64,000 nt of DNA. Origin: Monilinia fructicola. Taxonomy: Eukaryota; Ascomycota; Leotiomycetes; Helotiales; Sclerotiniaceae. The DNA lies in assembly GCA_008692225.1 (NCBI GenBank), contig VICG01000010.1, positions 496,001 through 560,000 on the forward strand, in the 5' to 3' direction. Under the pieces are notes generated by a model that ran no database searches, had not been told where the DNA came from, and saw only the letters and a program-made list of their open reading frames with translations. Below are positions 34,908 to 46,367 of this stretch, in pieces (the stretch's first letter is position 1; the number at the start of each line of letters is the position of its first letter). The translations under genes and the position numbers were made by a program.

Positions 34908-35435
34908 TTATGGATTCTCTGGTTGCCCAAACGCCTCTGCCCATTTCCTTTTACGTCCTTCCTTCTTCTCTTCCGTGGGGCTTTGAGCGGTCATCGAATA
35001 ATTGCTTGAGGAATCGCCTGACATGGTTTTGGTGTAAGAAGTTCCTGCAGTCTTTGTATCCTCGTAAACTTGGGAGCTTTCTACGTCATGTTGAAATGGC
35101 CCTGTCAAGTTCTTGGATCCTGGGACTACCTTGTCATTTGAGATTTGAGATTTCTCAACTTTGGCATTCCCCATACCCAACAACAGATCTAATTCTTTTA
35201 ACCAATTTTCGGATGCAATTGTCCACGGACAGGCACTGGCCTCGCTGCTATATTCATCCAAAATGTCCCATACCTCGAATTCTTGGACTGATTCATTAGG
35301 TATCAAGTCTTTTGGTGTTGATTTGGAGAGGGTGCTCAACCATGAAATACATTTCTCGTTGTTGTATTCCCATACATGATCTGCTTCGCCTGTATCATTT
35401 CTTACTTGCTCCTGAGATGAATCATGAAGACTCAT
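34908..35435 (-). CDS. Hypothetical protein, 175 residues
   Basis: An intact ATG-started frame, MSLHDSSQEQVRNDTGEADH. It is acidic, with Trp-containing motifs (VWEYNNEKCISWLSTLSKST, VQEFEVWDILDEYSSEASAC, TIASENWLKELDLLLGMGNA). The tail is basic and nuclear-localisation-like (EEKKEGRKRKWAEAFG). No family is recognised. The residue usage looks protein-like rather than compositional. It sits next to transposon remnants, and its 5' side carries a degenerate 17-nt tandem repeat. It could be a lineage-specific gene or a chance frame. Confidence 0.5.
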   Translation of the reverse strand: MSLHDSSQEQVRNDTGEADHVWEYNNEKCISWLSTLSKSTPKDLIPNESVQEFEVWDILDEYSSEASACPWTIASENWLKELDLLLGMGNAKVEKSQISNDKVVPGSKNLTGPFQHDVESSQVYEDTKTAGTSYTKTMSGDSSSNYSMTAQSPTEEKKEGRKRKWAEAFGQPENP

Positions 35436-35479
35436 GTTGTAGGTCGATTGCTTGGTGTTGCAAAGTGATGCATATGGTT

Positions 35480-35605
35480 GATGTATGGAGGGTTTGATGT
35501 ATGGAAGGGTTTGATGTATGGAAGGTTTGATGTATGGAGGTTTGATGACGGTTTGATATGGAGGGTTTGACGTATGGAGGGTTTGATGTATGAAGGGTTT
35601 GATGT
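35480..35605. repeat. Degenerate 16-17-nt tandem repeat
   Basis: About eight imperfect copies of GGTTTGATGTATGGA(GG), directly upstream of the hypothetical gene at 34908-35435 on its 5' side. If the gene is real, the repeat lies in its promoter or 5' UTR. Confidence 0.85.
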
Positions 35606-37902
35606 TGTTTAAATGATGATTGTTGCAGATTAATGCAGATGTTTGATTTCTGAAGAGTGTTGTGTTGGTAATATTTTTAAGGTGTGAGTTTGATGATTGA
35701 ACGAAGTTGAGGACTTTTTTTTTGTACTCGGGGGATACTTGCCGTATACAATAAGAAAATGGGATTATTCCGACTCTTGCATTACGTGCGTGGCTTGCAT
35801 AGTATTGGCTGATAGTTGGTCTGAATAGAAACCGCTAGACTCTAGTCACGTTTTAGTGGTAGTGGTAGTTGGTCTGAATAGAAATGGCTAGTCACTTTGG
35901 ATCATTATGGCCCGCGTTTCAAGACCTCGTCGACTGGGAAGACTAAGCCGACTTCGAATCAATCAGCTAAAGCGAGTGTTCGGCGCGATCTCAGGGTCCC
36001 CGTGTGTATTGGAGATAGTATTCCTATTATTCTTTCAATCAAGAAAGGTTCTATCTGGTGTTTCCCAGTCGACACTCACTTTATCAGATTAGAACCCAGT
36101 CTGTTGGGCCTCAGAATTCCGACTAGTAGTCTCTAGTTTACCCGCCGATATTAAAGGGGGGGCACGCACTTCCTCATGACAGATGCTAGCTCTATCACTA
36201 AAGTCATAGTTTTTCTGTCCTGATAGTGCTTTTTGCAGCTTCCTCTTGTTTTTACGATGTGCGGGAAAAGTCCGATCATCCAGTTTGATATGGTCATCGT
36301 ATCGAATATTTGGTCTATACAATCCTTTCTCTATTACTGGAAGGGATCTGTCAATCAATAAGAGCCGTACGGAGAGAAATTTATATTCATGTATACAAGG
36401 TCAATATTCGACGGCAATGAGGATATTATATTGTATACATCCCATTCAATGATGTATGTTTAAGACCTTACTCTTCTTCCATGTATCCATTAGACTCTAC
36501 AAAGATTAGAAACTACAGCTCTATCACTCATCAGATCTTTCCTTGAACAAAGAAAATATACTGTTTGGCATGTTTAGATTTTATGAAGTGTTCCATTTTG
36601 TATATTCTACCCTCTCATATCTCTCCACTTAGGGATGGGATGCGGATTGACCTTCAATTCGAGTTGTACTGTCAACTCATATCTACCATCTCAACTTCTA
36701 CTTATCAACACATAAATTCGAGTCAACATTAAGAATGCATTCTTGATCTTTTAGATACCATTTTCTGAAGGATAATATATCCTCAAACGTAATCTGACTC
36801 TATGTGATGTCAAGATATAGCCAAGTGATGTTGTTGCTATGCTAATCTTGATAATAGACAAGCCTCATGCAGACTATTTGCCCTAGACGTAAGAACTTAC
36901 GATTTCCACCATATTTTCATCTCCTGATCACTTTAGGTTCCATCTTCTACTCTAGATACTACCTTCTACTATATTTTAGAGTAAAGAATGGGAAAGGGCA
37001 GGAACAAGTGATGAAATCTATCTTTTTAAAACTTGGTTCGATATCATAAAAGTTGGATTGCATAAGAATACACAACAAATTGCCCCCATACTACTCAAAG
37101 TCAAATGCATTACTTTTGTGCCCCAAACATTGAGCTCCTTCTACTTTCATAATTCGTAAATATTACAATGAAATCTATATAAGGAAATGGCAGAATGAAG
37201 AATTTACAGTGGAATAGTAGAGTCTACAGTGGGAAAGAGTGGAAGGTACAATCCAATTGACATGTTATAGAGAGTCGTATTCGGTACATACAATCATGTA
37301 ATCGAATTCTACAGCAACTATATCTAGGTAGATAGATAAATGCACATGTGTATAGGGTCAATTTTTGAGTTCAACTGATATCGATGTATTACATTCCATA
37401 TCATATACAAGCATATCGGTCACGGTCAGAATGCAGTATAGCTTGGCAAGATTAGCTTTTAATTCAGAGATCTATTCTAATCACTGCTACACTGTCCTGC
37501 TACCCTTCTCTGATGGTTGTCAACTGAGATGATCTATTTGAGGAGTATCAAGAGTTGGGTGATATGATGTTTCGAAGGTGTGAGATTATTCCCTCAGGTG
37601 CTAGTAGTAGTGTTAGAGATTTATTGAGGAGTGTATTGAAGGAAGTTGTGATGTTGTTTCGCTGGGGATTCTTGGAGGAATGGCGTTGATGTTTTTGGGA
37701 TGCAAACTTGAAAGTGGACCGACTCCATTGTAATCTCTTATGACCTGATCTAGTTGGGCTCGGGGACGAGCTTGCAAAACAGGCATACAAAAAGATCCAA
37801 TTTGAGGCGCTGCTGTTGTCTGTGAGATCCTTTCGAGGTCGCCGTTCTTCTTTTGGGTTCAAGCAGATGCAAGAATCCTGGACTATGAAAAATTGAATAG
37901 AT
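35606..37902. other. Spacer, no supported gene
   Basis: Several open frames of 60-105 codons on both strands (for example 35897-36136, and the minus strand at 36089-36358 and 37548-37862). None has recognisable motifs, and some lack an ATG. AT-rich from about 36400 to 37450. No RNA gene was seen. Confidence 0.4.
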
Positions 37903-38319
37903 TCAATCGTGGGGTTCGTTGAATCCTAATTCATCCCACAGAAAGTCAATATAGCGATCGACAAAGTCATCCGTTAAGCCATCCGTGATTCCAATAATCA
38001 GATTGTCCATAAATTCTGTCATTGAGAGGAACGGGTTCATTCTCGCGGCGTGATCCGATCTCCAGATTGTTTGATATAAGTTGTGTCCCATCTGAGACCA
38101 AATCGATCGCGTAATATGAAACACCAATTCTTCAGATCTTTCTGCGTGTGGATCCATGTTTCTCGCCCTGAATCTTCGCCCCAATATCCTCTCCAACTCA
38201 GCGAAAAAGACTCCTCTTACTTCGCTATATCTTTGCATGATTGTTGGACTTTGGGATGGAGCAGGGTCTAAAACAAGGTTGAATGCAGCATCTCCACCTC
38301 TTTTATTGAGTTGAGACAT
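37903..38319 (-). CDS. Hypothetical protein, 138 residues
   Basis: ATG-started frame in a good context (CCACCATGT): MSQLNKRGGDAAFNLVLDPA. It continues YSEVRGVFFAELERILGRRF, ELVFHITRSIWSQMGHNLYQ and FMDNLIIGITDGLTDDFVDR, ending DFLWDELGFNEPHD. The helical, amphipathic pattern looks like a real protein, but I recognise no family. Just upstream another frame encodes a Ser/Thr/Pro-rich repeat (TPTASTSTSTPT) over a GTTGAAGTTGAA-type repeat. A frame slip there could fuse the two, though the ATG above is adequate. Confidence 0.5.
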   Translation of the reverse strand: MSQLNKRGGDAAFNLVLDPAPSQSPTIMQRYSEVRGVFFAELERILGRRFRARNMDPHAERSEELVFHITRSIWSQMGHNLYQTIWRSDHAARMNPFLSMTEFMDNLIIGITDGLTDDFVDRYIDFLWDELGFNEPHD

Positions 38320-38450
38320 GGTGGAGGTGTTGTCGTTGTAGGCGTTGAAGCTGCAGATGTTGTTGTAGGTATTGGAATTGAAATTGTAGGCGTTGAAGTT
38401 GAAGTTGAAGCTGTAGGTGTTGAAGTTGAAGTTGCAAGTTCTGAGGATGT
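38320..38450. repeat. Imperfect GTTGAAGTTGAA / GTTGTAGGC repeat
   Basis: Runs of 6-nt GTTGAA units and GTTGTAGG-type units immediately 5' of the hypothetical gene at 37903-38319. Translated on the minus strand it would be Ser/Thr/Pro-rich. Confidence 0.7.
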
Positions 38451-38804
38451 AGGGGAGTTCTTTATATCGCAGGCTTTCAATGAAATGATTAAAGGATATT
38501 TGGCAGTTTGGAAAAGTGAACTCCCATCAGTAGCTAGAATATAGTACTTATCTGATGAATGTGCGAATATAAACTTTCCTTTAGATAATCATTACATCTT
38601 TATCCAAACTTAAAGTTATCTCTAATGATTGGCACCTGCCTGAACGAAAGAAATCACTAGATTAAATCAGTTGATAGGCTGACTGACTGTAAACTTACCA
38701 TACAGCTTTCCAGCTCACAAATTACTCAAACATTACTATCACCAAGGGGTGTTCTAGATCATTTCTATGTAGTATAAAACATCTGTCAGCCTCAATTGAC
38801 TGGC

Positions 38805-39134
38805 ATGGATATACCATTTTCTCTTGAGACGAAAGTGTGCATAGAAGAAGAAGACTGTATTAAATCACCGATAGGTAAAGATTTGGTCAGCCAAGGGTAT
38901 CACTTGGAATACGAAGTCTACACTAGAACTCAAGGATTTGTAAAGCTCTCTGAGAATTGCCACGGAAAGAGTTCCAGGTGTCATTCTTTCGGTTGTCAAG
39001 GTGTCTGTCATGATACAGTATACCAGATCACGGAAAATGAGGACCAGATACATCTCAAAGATTGCAACTATTTTAGAACTAGATGGAAATACATAATCTC
39101 ATCAATAGCTCACCCGGTTACATTATTAAATTAA
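38805..39134 (+). CDS. Hypothetical small Cys-containing protein (weak)
   Basis: Open frame from MDIPFSLETKVCIEEEDCIK, 109 residues, with seven Cys including the cluster CHGKSSRCHSFGCQGVCH. No signal peptide and no recognised family. AT-rich surroundings and proximity to repeats make a chance or decayed frame possible. Confidence 0.3.
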   Translation: MDIPFSLETKVCIEEEDCIKSPIGKDLVSQGYHLEYEVYTRTQGFVKLSENCHGKSSRCHSFGCQGVCHDTVYQITENEDQIHLKDCNYFRTRWKYIISSIAHPVTLLN

Positions 39135-40591
39135 ACAAGATTGATGGTTGATCTGATTAATCTGAATCAGTAGCTATAGCTCTATAAGCAAAAGAGAGAA
39201 ACAGCTTTTAAACACTTCAGTGTACATGTGTGATGTCATCGTATATTTATTTGTTGCGAAATCTGACTTTGTCTTAATCCCTCCACTGTATTTTGTATTT
39301 TTGGTTAAATAGATCCTGTCGTGCAGCGTTGCAGCTGCTGCTGCAACAACTTGCGGACGTCGCTGACGTCGAGGTCACGTTATCGTAGCGGGGTCGTTAC
39401 GATATGAGTAATCACCGAAGGTGTATTGTTATAAATTCCGAAGAATTTCTATTAACTCAGAGGTAGGATCTTCACGAGAAGAAAAGCAGTTACTCTATAT
39501 TGCTCATAACTTATATTGCGTTTCCCCGATATTAAAATTAGGCTAGATTGGACATTTCAGCGACGTTAGTAACTGGCTGATTTTATAAGCGATTTTGAAT
39601 TAGCCTCAACTTGATTGGCTATATTAAGCGACTAGACATCTAGTTCAACCGCTCAAGAGAAGCAGCTCTACTTAGATGGGATGTTTTTATCAGAAGCACC
39701 CAAGAAGAAAAAGACTTTCGGGAATAATGAATATGTGCTGTTTTCATATTCATTTCATTTTCTGCAAGTTCAATTTTGGTTTGGAAGCTAAAGTGAGAGA
39801 AGTGAGTCGTCAACTAGTATGAAGATTGGGATAGTAAAAGTTAGGCTAGAAGTCAGCTTGGCGTTGGAAAATTCCCTTGAAATGGTTCTGCGGACAAAGA
39901 CATATATTAACCTGATTCTAGATTGGCTTCTACTCTACGATTCCCCGGTTATCTCAAAAATAGTCTATTGCTTATGAAGTTATCGTGCAATAGACAAATT
40001 TCAAAAGTCCTTCAAATAAGTGCCCAGGTGAGACCTAGCTTATATGCTTGATGAATGCAGATCTAGGCCTCTCACCACGATGATATTCTTCTACTGATCG
40101 ATGAATGACGTTAAAAGCTCCTAAAACAAAGCCCAACCAATTTGTCTCGATTCATAACAGTCAACAAGAACCGACGAGCTTAGAATTATGCCTTAGATCT
40201 AACGTCGCCCTAATTAATTCAAGCCAAACCCCATACCACATACTTCCTTCTTGTCCTTAGAATGACACGGGAAATTATAAATACTAAATTAGACATCAAA
40301 AGCAATCTCTAGAAAACATGTGATTTCTTTATAATCAACTGAAAAATATTGTTCATTACAATAATTATAAACAGACAAGATAACTGATTGACTTTATCGC
40401 TTAGCTTTGAAAGTAAGGAGTCAATATGAATAAATATAGTTTTATTCAAGGATAAACTCATTATTGATTGGTTCTATATAGAATTAAAATGGTGACAATG
40501 ACGTCGATAAATTAAGAGTAATTCATTTGGCTTTCAGTGATATATCGGCAATTTGCCCTTGGTTAGAATTATGAATAGATGGCTATAATTA
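39135..40591. other. Spacer, no gene seen
   Basis: Includes a short GC-rich island at 39318-39415 (GCAGCTGCTGCTGCAACAAC and GACGTCGCTGACGTCG) resembling the GACGTCG words of the dispersed repeat arms, in AT-rich sequence. It may be a small fragment of the same family. No ORF of note. Confidence 0.35.
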
Positions 40592-40593
40592 TA

Positions 40594-40847
40594 GTTGGCG
40601 TTGTTTTGGGTCAATGCCGGGCTAAAAATTAACTGAAAACGGAATTTATTTTAAAAAATTATAATAAATTAACGAATCCATTTAAAATTATAAATAATGC
40701 TTTATAGTATTATTAAGTTAAAAAAATAAACGTTTAATTTATTTAAATTCTTAAAAATGAAAGTTTTATAATATATAAAAAAAGAATTTAAAAGATATAC
40801 TATTTTGTAGATTTTTACCCCGGCATAGACCCAAAAACAACACCAAG
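40594..40847. mobile_element. Mariner-like MITE, copy 2 (254 bp, inverted relative to copy 1)
   Basis: Left end GTTGGCGTTGTTTTGGG, right end CCCAAAAACAACACCAAG, flanked by TA on both sides (40592-40593 and 40848-40849). The reverse complement of its interior tracks that of 25047-25296, including the ATTTTGTAGATTTT stretch next to one terminus. No ORF. The right terminus has more mismatches than copy 1, so the two diverged after insertion. Confidence 0.88.
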
Positions 40848-41340
40848 TACTAATAATAAGTCAAAACATGGTGTAATTCACACATGACTATCTACCGATC
40901 ACCATTCCTTTACTAACCATCCACCAACCAACCATCCACCACCATTCACTACCGACGCTCCTAACTCACTACCGACTCGAGTCGGCAAAACCGACTCACT
41001 CATGCTCTACTAATCATCCACAACCAACCACTACCGACTCTCTACTACTTCACAACCAAATCAGCAATCCCAACTCACTGCCGAACACGATAATGCGGAT
41101 CTACTGACTAATAATCATCTATCCATCACCTATCCATCACCAAACACTACCAACTCTCTCCCAACCCCCCACCACCTTACGATACCGCCGCGCGCAACCC
41201 TCCAAATCAAACAAACAAGCACACATTGCCAAGCTTCACTCAATCATCACATCCCATCTAATTCCATCCCATCACCTCCCAACAACTTCCCAACCCATCT
41301 CCTCCCCCAATCACAAATCATAAATCACAATCCCCATTAA

Positions 41341-41382
41341 AACCAAAAACCAAAAACCAAAAACCAAAAACCAAAAACCAAA
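41341..41382. repeat. (AAAAACC)n tandem repeat
   Basis: About five copies of a 7-nt AACCAAA unit. It resembles a telomere-like heptamer only superficially and is an internal simple repeat. Confidence 0.85.
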
Positions 41383-41461
41383 CAAATATAATAATATAAT
41401 CACATCAAAATACACCCCAACCCCCCAACCTCTCCCTCCATCCTCCTCCTCCTCCTCTTCA

Positions 41462-41645
41462 TCCATACTGCCACGGTCGTCACGGAAGGAGTCGGCGCCG
41501 ACGAAGCCGACATCCTCGACGTGTCGGCAAGAGCGACCTTGCCAGCGTAGCCAAACAGTTAGTAGAGCTGTTAGTAGACAGTTTGGGTAGATTCAAAGAA
41601 GATCAGCTTACCACGCACGATCCACGTTTTCTGCCACACACCCCC
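41462..41645 (-). repeat. GC-rich dispersed repeat arm, copy A4
   Basis: On the minus strand it reads GGTAAGCTGATCTTCTTTGA, CAAACTGTCTACTAACAGCT, GATGTCGGCTTCGTCGGCG and TTCCGTGACGACCGTGGC, matching copies A1-A3. It is the best-preserved copy by eye. Confidence 0.8.
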
Positions 41646-42366
41646 TCCACAGAAGACCATTTCACGAGAAAAATCATCTCATCTCATCTCATCCATCCAT
41701 TCATCCATCAAACCAAGTTGTAAGTCCAACGCCGCCGCAGATATAGTTAGTAAATAAGCCACCTGAGCAGCCCTCTTTGCTCCCCTTTCCCATTCGCTAT
41801 CCCTTCCTTTGATTATCCCTTTATTTTCGCTAAACGATGGATGGATGGATGGATTGATTGATTGTTCATTTATTCATTCATTCATTCATTCATTCATTCG
41901 GTTAATTTATTTCTTCTATGCCATGCAATGCAGTACGGGGATCGCGATGGGAAGGAATTGAAATCAGGCCAGCAATCACATGCATCGATCGCGGCACAAA
42001 AGATGCAAGTTCGGGGAACAATTCTGAGAATTCATATACTTCTTTCTTCATTTCATCTATAGGTGCTCACTGGAGTCACTCTTTCTTTCGTCGTTCTAAG
42101 CTAAAAACGTTTATTTCGAATCCCAGCCATCCATCCATTCGTCATCAATTCCATCCTCACATCATAATTCCCTAATCCCAATCCAAATGCCAATGCCAAT
42201 ATTAATATCACACGCGGATAATGCTCCAAGTTTAAACTCTTTTTGACGCCATTTCGCCCTTTACCCAAGTCAAGCTCTGGTCCGCATGGTACTTTGTATC
42301 TCGAGTATGCCCATACCCAAAGTATCTATATGGAGAAATGCCATAATGCGATAAAGATATAACCTT

Positions 42367-43721
42367 TCAAGCCCACTTCCCCAGTAACGCCATTAATCCC
42401 GCTCCAGCACACATGCATCCGAAGGCAAAAAGCAACATTTTCATCGAACTCTTGCGCATTTCTTGGTTGAACATGAATTCATGCGCCATCAACTCCACCA
42501 AACCTGTATAAATAAGGATTCCGGCACTTATGGAATCAAACACTCCATTAACAATCATGGTATTTTGACTACCTGGAGTAAATGTTGTACGAACACCCAA
42601 GCCGATAGCAATTGCGATGGGTGTTGTAAACCCATAAGCTGACCCCAAAACCCATGGCATCCAGCTCTTTTTCTTAGGCCAATGAGCCGTAGCAAGTCGA
42701 GCTCCAAGACCAAGGCCTTCAAATGTTTGGTGGAAGACGAGGACAATATACAGAATGACAAAGTCATCACCTGTGACGGCAAGTGTGAGACCAATAAATA
42801 TGGAGTGGAATATGACACCGAATTCAAGAATGAAGAGCGCTGTCATTTGAGCAGCAAAATGATCATCATCTTGATGATGTTCTCTTTGATGTCCGAGGTG
42901 GTCTTCACCTCCAGGAGGATATGACAAATCATCTGGTCGCCCGGGGATACTGGATCTCCCTCTAGATGGCCCCTCTCCAGATGTTTGTATGCGAGTGATT
43001 GAACTATCGTTGTATGTTAGTATGTACAGTATTAGAAGCTAGGGGGCTCTCGGTAGCCTCCCTATAGCTGCTGCCTCCTGGCGGTGAAGATGTTTTTAAT
43101 GCTTCAAGCTTCTCGTTTCGGGAAGTTCGTTTTATAAGGTCTTTTGCCGGATCGGCAGCTTCCAAATCATGCTTATCCTCTCCAAATACGTCAAATCGTG
43201 ATGCCATGAGTTCAATGAAGAACATGCTGAAGATTGTCATAAGGGCAATCCCTCGGCCCAATCATATTGTGTGATTGGACCTTTTAAACATGGAGAAGTC
43301 AGATTTTCCGAAGCCGGCGCGAGTAACTATGGTATGATAAGCACAAATTTCAACTAAATAATCGAATACCGTCTAGACCTCCTGGTCTTAACCCGAAAGG
43401 GAGAACCGCAAGGATCGAACTTACATGTATAAAAGCGGTAGCTATAATCACACCCGATCCGAAATATTTGGTGATGAAGAATGCCAAAGGCGGAACACTC
43501 AATCTTTTTGTTCTTGCGGCCGCAATCGGTAAAAGAGCACCTATGGATTTGTTCAGCTGAGGTTATCCTCCAGAATGAAAATTCATGCATGTCATCAAGG
43601 AGAAACACATACCCAACATCGACCCAAATCCAATAACAAATATCGAGGATATCCGCAAACCCATTCGCCCATCATATTCATTTCCACCCCCGCACGTAAT
43701 CTCAACTGTATATTCCGACAT
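42367..43721 (-). CDS. ZIP-family zinc transporter with two apparent frameshifts
   Basis: Exons 43721-43613, 43540-43425 and 43326-42367. The N-terminus MSEYTVEITCGGGNEYDGRM leads into membrane segments GLRISSIFVIGFGSMLGALL, KYFGSGVIIATAFIHLLAPA and ALMTIFSMFFIELMASRFDV, then a charged cytoplasmic loop. The His-rich GHQREHHQDDDH comes next, followed by ALFILEFGVIFHSIFIGLTL, the metal-site motif HQTFEGLGLGARL, GSAYGFTTPIAIAIGLGVRT, GILIYTGLVELMAHEF and a last segment ending ALLGKWA. This is the plasma-membrane Zrt-type layout. The frame is lost near 43250-43252 (one base missing in a C run on the plus strand, within WAEG|IALM) and again near 43010-43015. Conserved sequence resumes at once each time. 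The net length is 394 residues. Confidence 0.9.
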
Positions 43722-44179
43722 GATCACCGGCCACCGCTCCGTCTACCTCCCGCAGATATCCTATCTTCCCCGATTGATGTTGAACTTATGTCTGCCGTTT
43801 TTTAATGTATGCAATCTGAATATTTTATGCAATGAATATGCGCCTCGCTACGCGTCGTCTTCTAAGAATTGTATAATGATTGGTCGAAGGGTTCCAACAG
43901 TATTGAATCTTGTCAAATGGATGTTGACCGTGAGTGAGTGAGTATAAGTATGATTAAGAAGATGAAGTCGTCAGTAGTCCAAGCTCAGGTCAAAGGTCCT
44001 TGGTACTTGTATCGTCGTGGGGTTTCCGTAGCTAGTCGGAAAAGTTGATCAGTAGGTAATCAATATATTTATCTATTTAAATGGGGAACAGGTCGAGTTT
44101 TTAAAAGACTTGATAGGATTGGTAATGAGAAGTGAATGAGTACCTTGTGAGGTAGGCAGCTAAGTGAATGAACGGATGA

Positions 44180-44272
44180 ATGTGAATGCGAATGTGAATG
44201 CGAATGCGAATGTGAATGTGAATGTGAATGTGAATGTGAATGTGAATGTGAATGTGAATGTGAATGTGAATG
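44180..44272. repeat. (TGTGAA)n hexanucleotide repeat
   Basis: About fifteen copies of GAATGT/GAATGC units. The opposite strand reads as artefactual His-Ser or His-Ile dipeptide repeats. Confidence 0.92.
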
Positions 44273-44435
44273 TTTGTTTGTGAACACCTGGGCAAGTCCA
44301 ACAAGCACAATTTATTCGAGTGAAGTGAGTAAGTAAACAATACTCGAGTAGATACTTTAGATGGATGAATGTTGCATAAGGGCAGAGCTCGATATATATG
44401 AATAATGTTCATAATAAGTACTAGGTAAATGAATG

Positions 44436-44526
44436 TGGATATATATATATGTATATATATGTATATATATTTATATTTACATGTAAATAAATACCTACTA
44501 GGTTGTACACACACACACACACACAT
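44436..44526. repeat. (TA)n / (AC)n microsatellites
   Basis: GGATATATATATATG-type blocks at 44436-44475, and nine AC units at about 44508-44525 followed by ATATATACAC. Confidence 0.9.
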
Positions 44527-46367
44527 ATATACACTAGGCATATATATTTATATATATCTATTAAACATAGTACATGCAACACTTCCAAGGTACTACAGTA
44601 CCTACACACATACATCTACCGAGAAATGAAGAAAGAGAGAGAAAAAAAGAAAAGTCCCCGTCGCCCAAAAGAGAAAGTACGGAGACATGCATGGATATAC
44701 TAGGTCGAGGAATAAGGAATACTAGGCATCATCCATCCATCTACCTTGATAGGATTGTATCATCAAAGTCTCGGTGTATCAAAACCAGGACACCTGAGAA
44801 GAGAAAGTGGAGGGGAGGGAGATGCATAAAAGATCCAACTGACTATCATCAGAAGAGAGATGGATACCTGGTACTGTAGGTGCGAGATACCCAGCAAAGA
44901 ATAAGAGAAATGAGAACCTTGATGGGTAGATGAGCTAAGCTGCGCAGACCAAAAAGAATCACACCTAACCTGTTATGGTAAAGTATGATTCATATTTATC
45001 CCCAAACCAGCCTTATGATTAAATGCAGATAAAGTAATTTGTAGTTCCCCCTTTTCTCATTGGATGTTGATGACACTATTGCCATAAATGGCCTTTTACT
45101 TTTCTACAGAGTACAGAGTACTTGTATCTCTTCCAACCTTGGAAGTTCTCTTTAACCTTTCTCTTTTACTTTGATGCTAACACGGACAATGTGTACAACA
45201 TACAAGTACATTTAGTAAATACTTGCTACAGTACTTGTAGGTACGGAGTACAAGTATACAAGTATATTAAATAATGTTGCATCAAGTGTCAGAACATCCT
45301 TACTATGTATGAAATTAATCGGCGGTCGCCTGCAGCGGTTGAGCGCATAATATTTTAGTTTTTCTACTTGTACAGTATGTTTATGGTGATCGGTTCATCC
45401 TCATTTGATGTCTTGAACTTGAACCTTAGTACTGGAATAAATGATATTTGGTTGACAGGTGACACCTATTTGAGAAGAAAAAAATGCAGGTCATTCAATC
45501 TAAAGAGTGACACTGACAATTTGACTGGAAGATAAGATGAACCCTTTGACATTAGATCTACTTGGTCGATAGCACAGCAACGTACATCGTTTGGTGCTTG
45601 TGCACAAAGCGGTCCGCTGCATGTGGTCTTTGTGCATTCCAGTATCGAGATTACCATTACTTAAGCTCTATACTCAAAATGAAGTTGCAGCCATTCGGAA
45701 CCATATCCGACGTCGGAAAAAGACAGATGGAAAAGGTTGTTATCACGTGGAATGTATCTGCGGTATATGCGCAGTAATTCTCCGGATCTCCATCCAGGAC
45801 GTGGATTGTGGCATTATTTGATCTCATTGTGGATAAAAATCTTTTCAATCTGATTCCTAAAGTGGTCTCGAGTTATCTTCCTATTCTCCAAACTTGACTT
45901 CTGCCGTTCCGTCTGCCTGTTGGTTCTACAGTGACTGGTACTTGCGAAAAATCATATCACGATTATCGTCCTTTCATGTCAACAGCACAGTAACGTACCA
46001 CTATCGGGCTGGACGGTTTGTAGTGATGATATAACGTTCTGGGCCCATAATATCCATCAAAGTGGTCTGAGAGAGATGCTTATTCCGGTATTCGATTAGG
46101 ATTGGCAAAATACGAGCGTGTTTGGCAACACCATAAATCCGTTCTCGCCTCCAGAATGTAGCCTGCACTCAGCTAAGTGCCACAATCATATGACATCGGT
46201 GTCCTAACCGAGTTTTGTGCGAGTCAAGGTCTCCTCGATCTTGCTTGTGTCTCATTGGGGGCCGTTGTGTAACATCGCCTGATCATTTCGGAGCTCGGCC
46301 GATCGAGACGGCATCATCTCAGCCCTGTGAAACAAGCCCATTGTCATATTCTGGATAGATCAAATGT

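Larger units (their letters stand above)
40850..42366. other. Spacer with simple repeats and a fourth GC-rich arm
   Basis: CCA/ACC-rich low complexity (40910-41340), an AAAAACC tandem at about 41341-41382, (TCC)n near 41444-41458, arm A4 at 41462-41645, GGAT and ATTC tetranucleotide runs near 41838-41899. No gene seen. Confidence 0.45.
43722..46367. other. Repeat-rich spacer, no supported gene
   Basis: Contains a TGTGAA tandem (44180-44272), TA-rich and (AC)n microsatellites (44436-44526) and many short frames. Stretches such as 45591-45821 (HVECICGICAV) have some protein-like character, but no ATG-started, spliced or conserved model could be built. Confidence 0.4.

Noticed and set aside
37548..37862. 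Basic 104-codon minus-strand frame next to a hypothetical gene
   Set aside because: No ATG start, no splice connection to the upstream frame, no recognisable motif.
41341..41382. AACCAAA heptamer array considered as an interstitial telomere
   Set aside because: Fungal telomere repeats are usually TTAGGG-type; this unit differs and is short.
44069..44541. His-Ser and His-Ile repeat proteins on the minus strand
   Set aside because: Direct translation of the TGTGAA repeat; not a histidine-rich protein.
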